Below are positions 6,149 through 7,663 of a stretch of 7,663 nucleotides of DNA, piece after piece. Within the stretch, counting starts at the first letter, position 1. Every line of letters begins with the position of its first letter. Source of the DNA: an uncultured Collinsella sp. (GTDB taxonomy: Bacteria > Actinomycetota > Coriobacteriia > Coriobacteriales > Coriobacteriaceae); NCBI GenBank assembly GCA_900550415.1, contig URSO01000078.1, positions 1-7,663 of the forward strand, read 5' to 3'. The translations under genes and the position numbers were made by a program. The notes beneath the pieces were generated by a model, which did not search any database, was not told the origin of the DNA, and saw nothing but the letters and a program-made list of their open reading frames with translations.

Positions 6149-6919
6149 ATGATCAAGGCCGCGTTTTTCGATATCGACGGCACGTTGCTGAGCTTTAAGA
6201 CCCATCGGATTCCGGCGTCGGCGCAGCAGGTGCTCGACAGCTTTCATGAGCAGGGGATTGCGTGCGTGATCGCCACGGGTCGCCCGACCTATCAGATGCC
6301 CGATTGGCTGTTCGATCTTGGTTGGGATGCGTACATTACGCTTTCGGGCCAGCACTGCTTTGATGCCGAGGGGGTTTACCGCAGCTGCCCGATCGATCCG
6401 GACGACGTCGCGGTGATCGTGGACCAGGTGGCCGAGGGGCGCTACGACTCGCTGTGCATGCAGGGCGAGAACTCGTTTGTGAACCGCCTGTCCGAGCGCG
6501 TGGTGACGGCCGGTAGCAACGCGGGAATCGTCTACCACGAGGAACCGTTTGAGCACGCTTTTGACGCGCCGGTTTACCAGTTCTGCGCCTTTGTGGACCC
6601 TGCCGACGAACATATCGTGACCGACGCCGTGTCGCATTCGCTCACCACGCGCTGGTGCGACCTGTTCTGCGACATTATTCCCGCTAACGGCGGCAAGGAC
6701 CTGGGCGTGGCGGCGACGCTCGAGCGGCTTGGTATCGACGCGAGCGAGGCGATTGCCTTTGGCGACGGCGAGAACGACCTGTCGATGTTCTCGGCCGTGG
6801 GCACAAGTGTGGCCATGGGCAACGCGCAGGATACCGTGAAGGCCGCGGCGACCTACGTTACGACCGCCGTAGACGACGACGGCATTTACAACGCCGCCAA
6901 GCACTTTGGGCTACTGTAG
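6149..6919 (+). CDS. HAD-superfamily hydrolase, Cof/IIB type
   Basis: A 256-residue cytoplasmic phosphatase of the Cof (HAD-IIB) family, whose known members hydrolyse sugar phosphates, flavin mononucleotide and similar small phosphate esters. The four catalytic motifs are intact: DIDGT with nucleophile Asp8 and acid/base Asp10, Thr43 in IATGR, Lys183 in NGGKD, and GDGEND (205-210) with the metal-binding acidic residues. The segment between motifs II and III (about 80-175) fits a C2-type cap, which sets substrate choice; the substrate cannot be read from the sequence. The ATG at 6149 follows the ABC-F stop by six bases, and its ribosome site GGAG (6136-6139) lies within the end of that gene, so the two are likely translated from one mRNA. 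The repeat-derived terminator follows the stop. Confidence 0.9.
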   Translation: MIKAAFFDIDGTLLSFKTHRIPASAQQVLDSFHEQGIACVIATGRPTYQMPDWLFDLGWDAYITLSGQHCFDAEGVYRSCPIDPDDVAVIVDQVAEGRYDSLCMQGENSFVNRLSERVVTAGSNAGIVYHEEPFEHAFDAPVYQFCAFVDPADEHIVTDAVSHSLTTRWCDLFCDIIPANGGKDLGVAATLERLGIDASEAIAFGDGENDLSMFSAVGTSVAMGNAQDTVKAAATYVTTAVDDDGIYNAAKHFGLL

Positions 6920-6929
6920 CTGCGGCCGG

Positions 6930-6974
6930 CACTTAGGGACGTTCCTTTTCTGCCGGCAGCTGGGGACACTCCTT
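6930..6974. repeat. REP-like repeat, element 3 (degenerate copy)
   Basis: Positions 6930-6961 match 71-102 at 28 of 32 positions, including CCTTTT and the loop palindrome TGCCGGCA (6951-6958). Here the second arm is not the simple inverse: GGGGACACTCCTT at 6962-6974 is a direct, near-identical copy (12 of 13) of the left arm of element 1 (76-88), followed by GGGGCGTCCCTA, which supplies the inverted arm. It looks like a rearranged or partly duplicated member of the same family, placed just after the HAD stop codon. Confidence 0.7.
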
Positions 6975-6997
6975 GCGGGGCGTCCCTATTTTGTTTT
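6961..6997 (+). terminator. Repeat-derived terminator after the HAD gene
   Basis: TGGGGAC (6961-6967) pairs with GTCCCTA (6982-6988) over 7 bp with one G·T, and the stem is followed by TTTTGTTTT (6989-6997). The same right arm can instead pair with TAGGGACGTTCC (6934-6945), giving 12 bp with two G·T pairs but a 31-base loop. Either form would place a stem directly before the T tract, so the intergenic repeat seems to serve as the terminator of the ABC-F/HAD unit. Confidence 0.6.
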
Positions 6998-7021
6998 CGT
7001 CCCGCATGTTTTGTGAAACAC

Positions 7022-7073
7022 GGCTAACTTTTAGGCAAAGTAGTAAGACATGGGCAACTTTTGCGGTAAAGTA
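7022..7073 (+). promoter_or_regulatory. Imperfect tandem repeat upstream of the metalloregulator
   Basis: Two similar units lie about 30 bases apart: GGCTAACTTTTAGGCAAAG (7022-7040) and GGGCAACTTTTGCGGTAAAG (7052-7071), each followed by TA. GGCTAAC occurs again at 7095-7101. GGCTAA and TTAGGC are similar to the half-sites of operators bound by DtxR-family repressors, so autoregulation is possible. The spacing of about three helical turns would put both units on one DNA face. No confident -35/-10 pair could be placed. The operator role is inference. Confidence 0.35.
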
Positions 7074-7126
7074 AATCAAGCAAAAGTATCCAAAGGCTAA
7101 CTAGAAGCCATCGCGAAAGGCGGCCC

Positions 7127-7504
7127 ATGGCCCTGCGTGAATCCGGAGAAGACTATCTCGAATCGATCTACGTTCTATCGGAACGTCAGGGCATCGTGCG
7201 CTCGATCGACGTTGCGGAGTACCTCGGCGTAACCAAGGCGAGCGTTTCCAAGGCCATGGCGACGTTGGAAAGCAACGGCTATGTCGAAATGGGCAAGCGC
7301 GACGTTCATCTGACGGAGCGTGGTCTGGAGGTCGCTCGCCAAATGTGGGAGCGTCACTGCTTTTTCGTGGGGCTGCTGGAGGATGCGGGTGTTTCGGCTG
7401 AGGTCGCGTCGCAAGAGGGCTGCCACATGGAGCACTGCCTGAGCGAGGAAAGCTTTGAGAAGCTGAGGGCGATGCTGGGACGGGACAGCGACCGGGACCA
7501 GTAG
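7127..7504 (+). CDS. DtxR/MntR-family metal-dependent transcriptional regulator
   Basis: A 125-residue DNA-binding protein that senses Mn2+ or Fe2+ and typically represses metal uptake genes. The ATG at 7127 has a GAAAGG ribosome site 6 bases upstream. Residues 1-65 form a winged helix-turn-helix: SIDVAEYLGVTKASVSKAM contains the recognition helix, and VHLTERG the wing. Residues 66-117 are the metal-binding dimerisation domain. Ligand candidates are Asp9, Glu12, His77, Glu97, Cys99, Glu102 and His103; Asp9, Glu12, His77, Glu102 and His103 fall at or next to the positions used by Bacillus MntR, while Cys99 in EGCHMEH recalls the DtxR/IdeR site. There is no C-terminal SH3-like domain, so it is the short, MntR-like form. 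It is probably monocistronic in this window; its target genes are not visible. Whether it senses manganese or iron cannot be decided here. Confidence 0.88.
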   Translation: MALRESGEDYLESIYVLSERQGIVRSIDVAEYLGVTKASVSKAMATLESNGYVEMGKRDVHLTERGLEVARQMWERHCFFVGLLEDAGVSAEVASQEGCHMEHCLSEESFEKLRAMLGRDSDRDQ

Positions 7505-7663
7505 CCCCATCAACTAAGTCCAACTCAGACAAGGAGCCCCGCCAGCGAGCGATGCCCAAGAACCGCCAGCAACGTCACCGCAGGTCGGGGTCGGGCTTGG
7601 TTTTGAAAACATTCCGCAGCGCGAGGCCCGCCTTTCCGTTGCTCCGCAGGAGCAGGAAAGACG
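7505..7663. other. Non-coding tail with a terminal hairpin
   Basis: I see no supportable gene in the last 159 bases. A frame opens at ATG 7552 and runs to the window edge, but its product is a basic, low-complexity peptide, and the nearest AAGGAG (7531-7536) is 15 bases away. A hairpin lies at 7632-7660: CTTTCC/GGAAAG outside, a two-base bulge (GT), TGCTCC/GGAGCA inside, and a GCA loop. No T tract follows within the window, so a terminator cannot be called. GTTTTGAAAAC at 7600-7610 is a small palindrome. Confidence 0.45.

Noticed and set aside
5459..6904. 481-residue minus-strand frame opposite the ABC-F and HAD genes
   Set aside because: Same antisense codon-bias effect; low-complexity His/Arg/Leu-rich product, no ribosome site, and it spans two real genes with intact motifs.
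7552..7663. Possible gene start at ATG 7552 continuing past the window
   Set aside because: Only 37 codons are visible, they are basic and low in complexity, the ribosome site is too distant, and the frame crosses a hairpin.

Overview
The window comes from a GC-rich bacterium with strong G/C preference at third codon positions. I think it is a gut-type Coriobacteriia (Actinomycetota), most likely Collinsella or a close relative. This is inference from the Tat-type lipoprotein PstS, the actinobacterial style of the ABC-F linker, and the GGGGACG...TGCCGGCA intergenic repeats; no rRNA or marker gene is present to settle it. All recognised genes are on the + strand.

Layout. Positions 1-419 hold no gene. 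They contain a terminator for an upstream gene (40-66), two hairpin-forming inverted repeats (74-117 and 160-217), and a roughly 200-base leader with GC-rich hairpins before the first gene. Positions 420-4079 hold a compact phosphate-uptake operon, pstS-pstC-pstA-pstB: pstC and pstA overlap by 8 bases, pstA and pstB by 4 (ATGA), and a strong terminator follows at 4135-4172. No phoU follows pstB. A second hairpin (4198-4238) lies just before an ABC-F ATPase of Uup type (4283-6142). Six bases later comes a Cof-type HAD phosphatase (6149-6919), probably co-transcribed with it. A second copy of the intergenic repeat then ends in a terminator-like stem and T tract (to 6997). Next is a leader with an imperfect tandem repeat, followed by a short DtxR/MntR-family metalloregulator (7127-7504). 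The last 159 bases contain no gene I can support, only a hairpin at the very end.

How the genes work together. PstS captures phosphate outside the membrane, PstC and PstA form the channel, and PstB drives transport with ATP. The ABC-F and HAD genes are a separate unit (ribosome-associated ATPase plus soluble phosphatase) with no evident link to phosphate uptake except adjacency. The metalloregulator appears to be its own unit, and its targets are not visible here.

No clearly new system is present: the coding content is ordinary. The features most worth following up are non-coding. They are a dispersed palindromic repeat family whose hairpin loops are themselves self-complementary, a hairpin directly before the ABC-F gene, and the tandem repeat before the metalloregulator.
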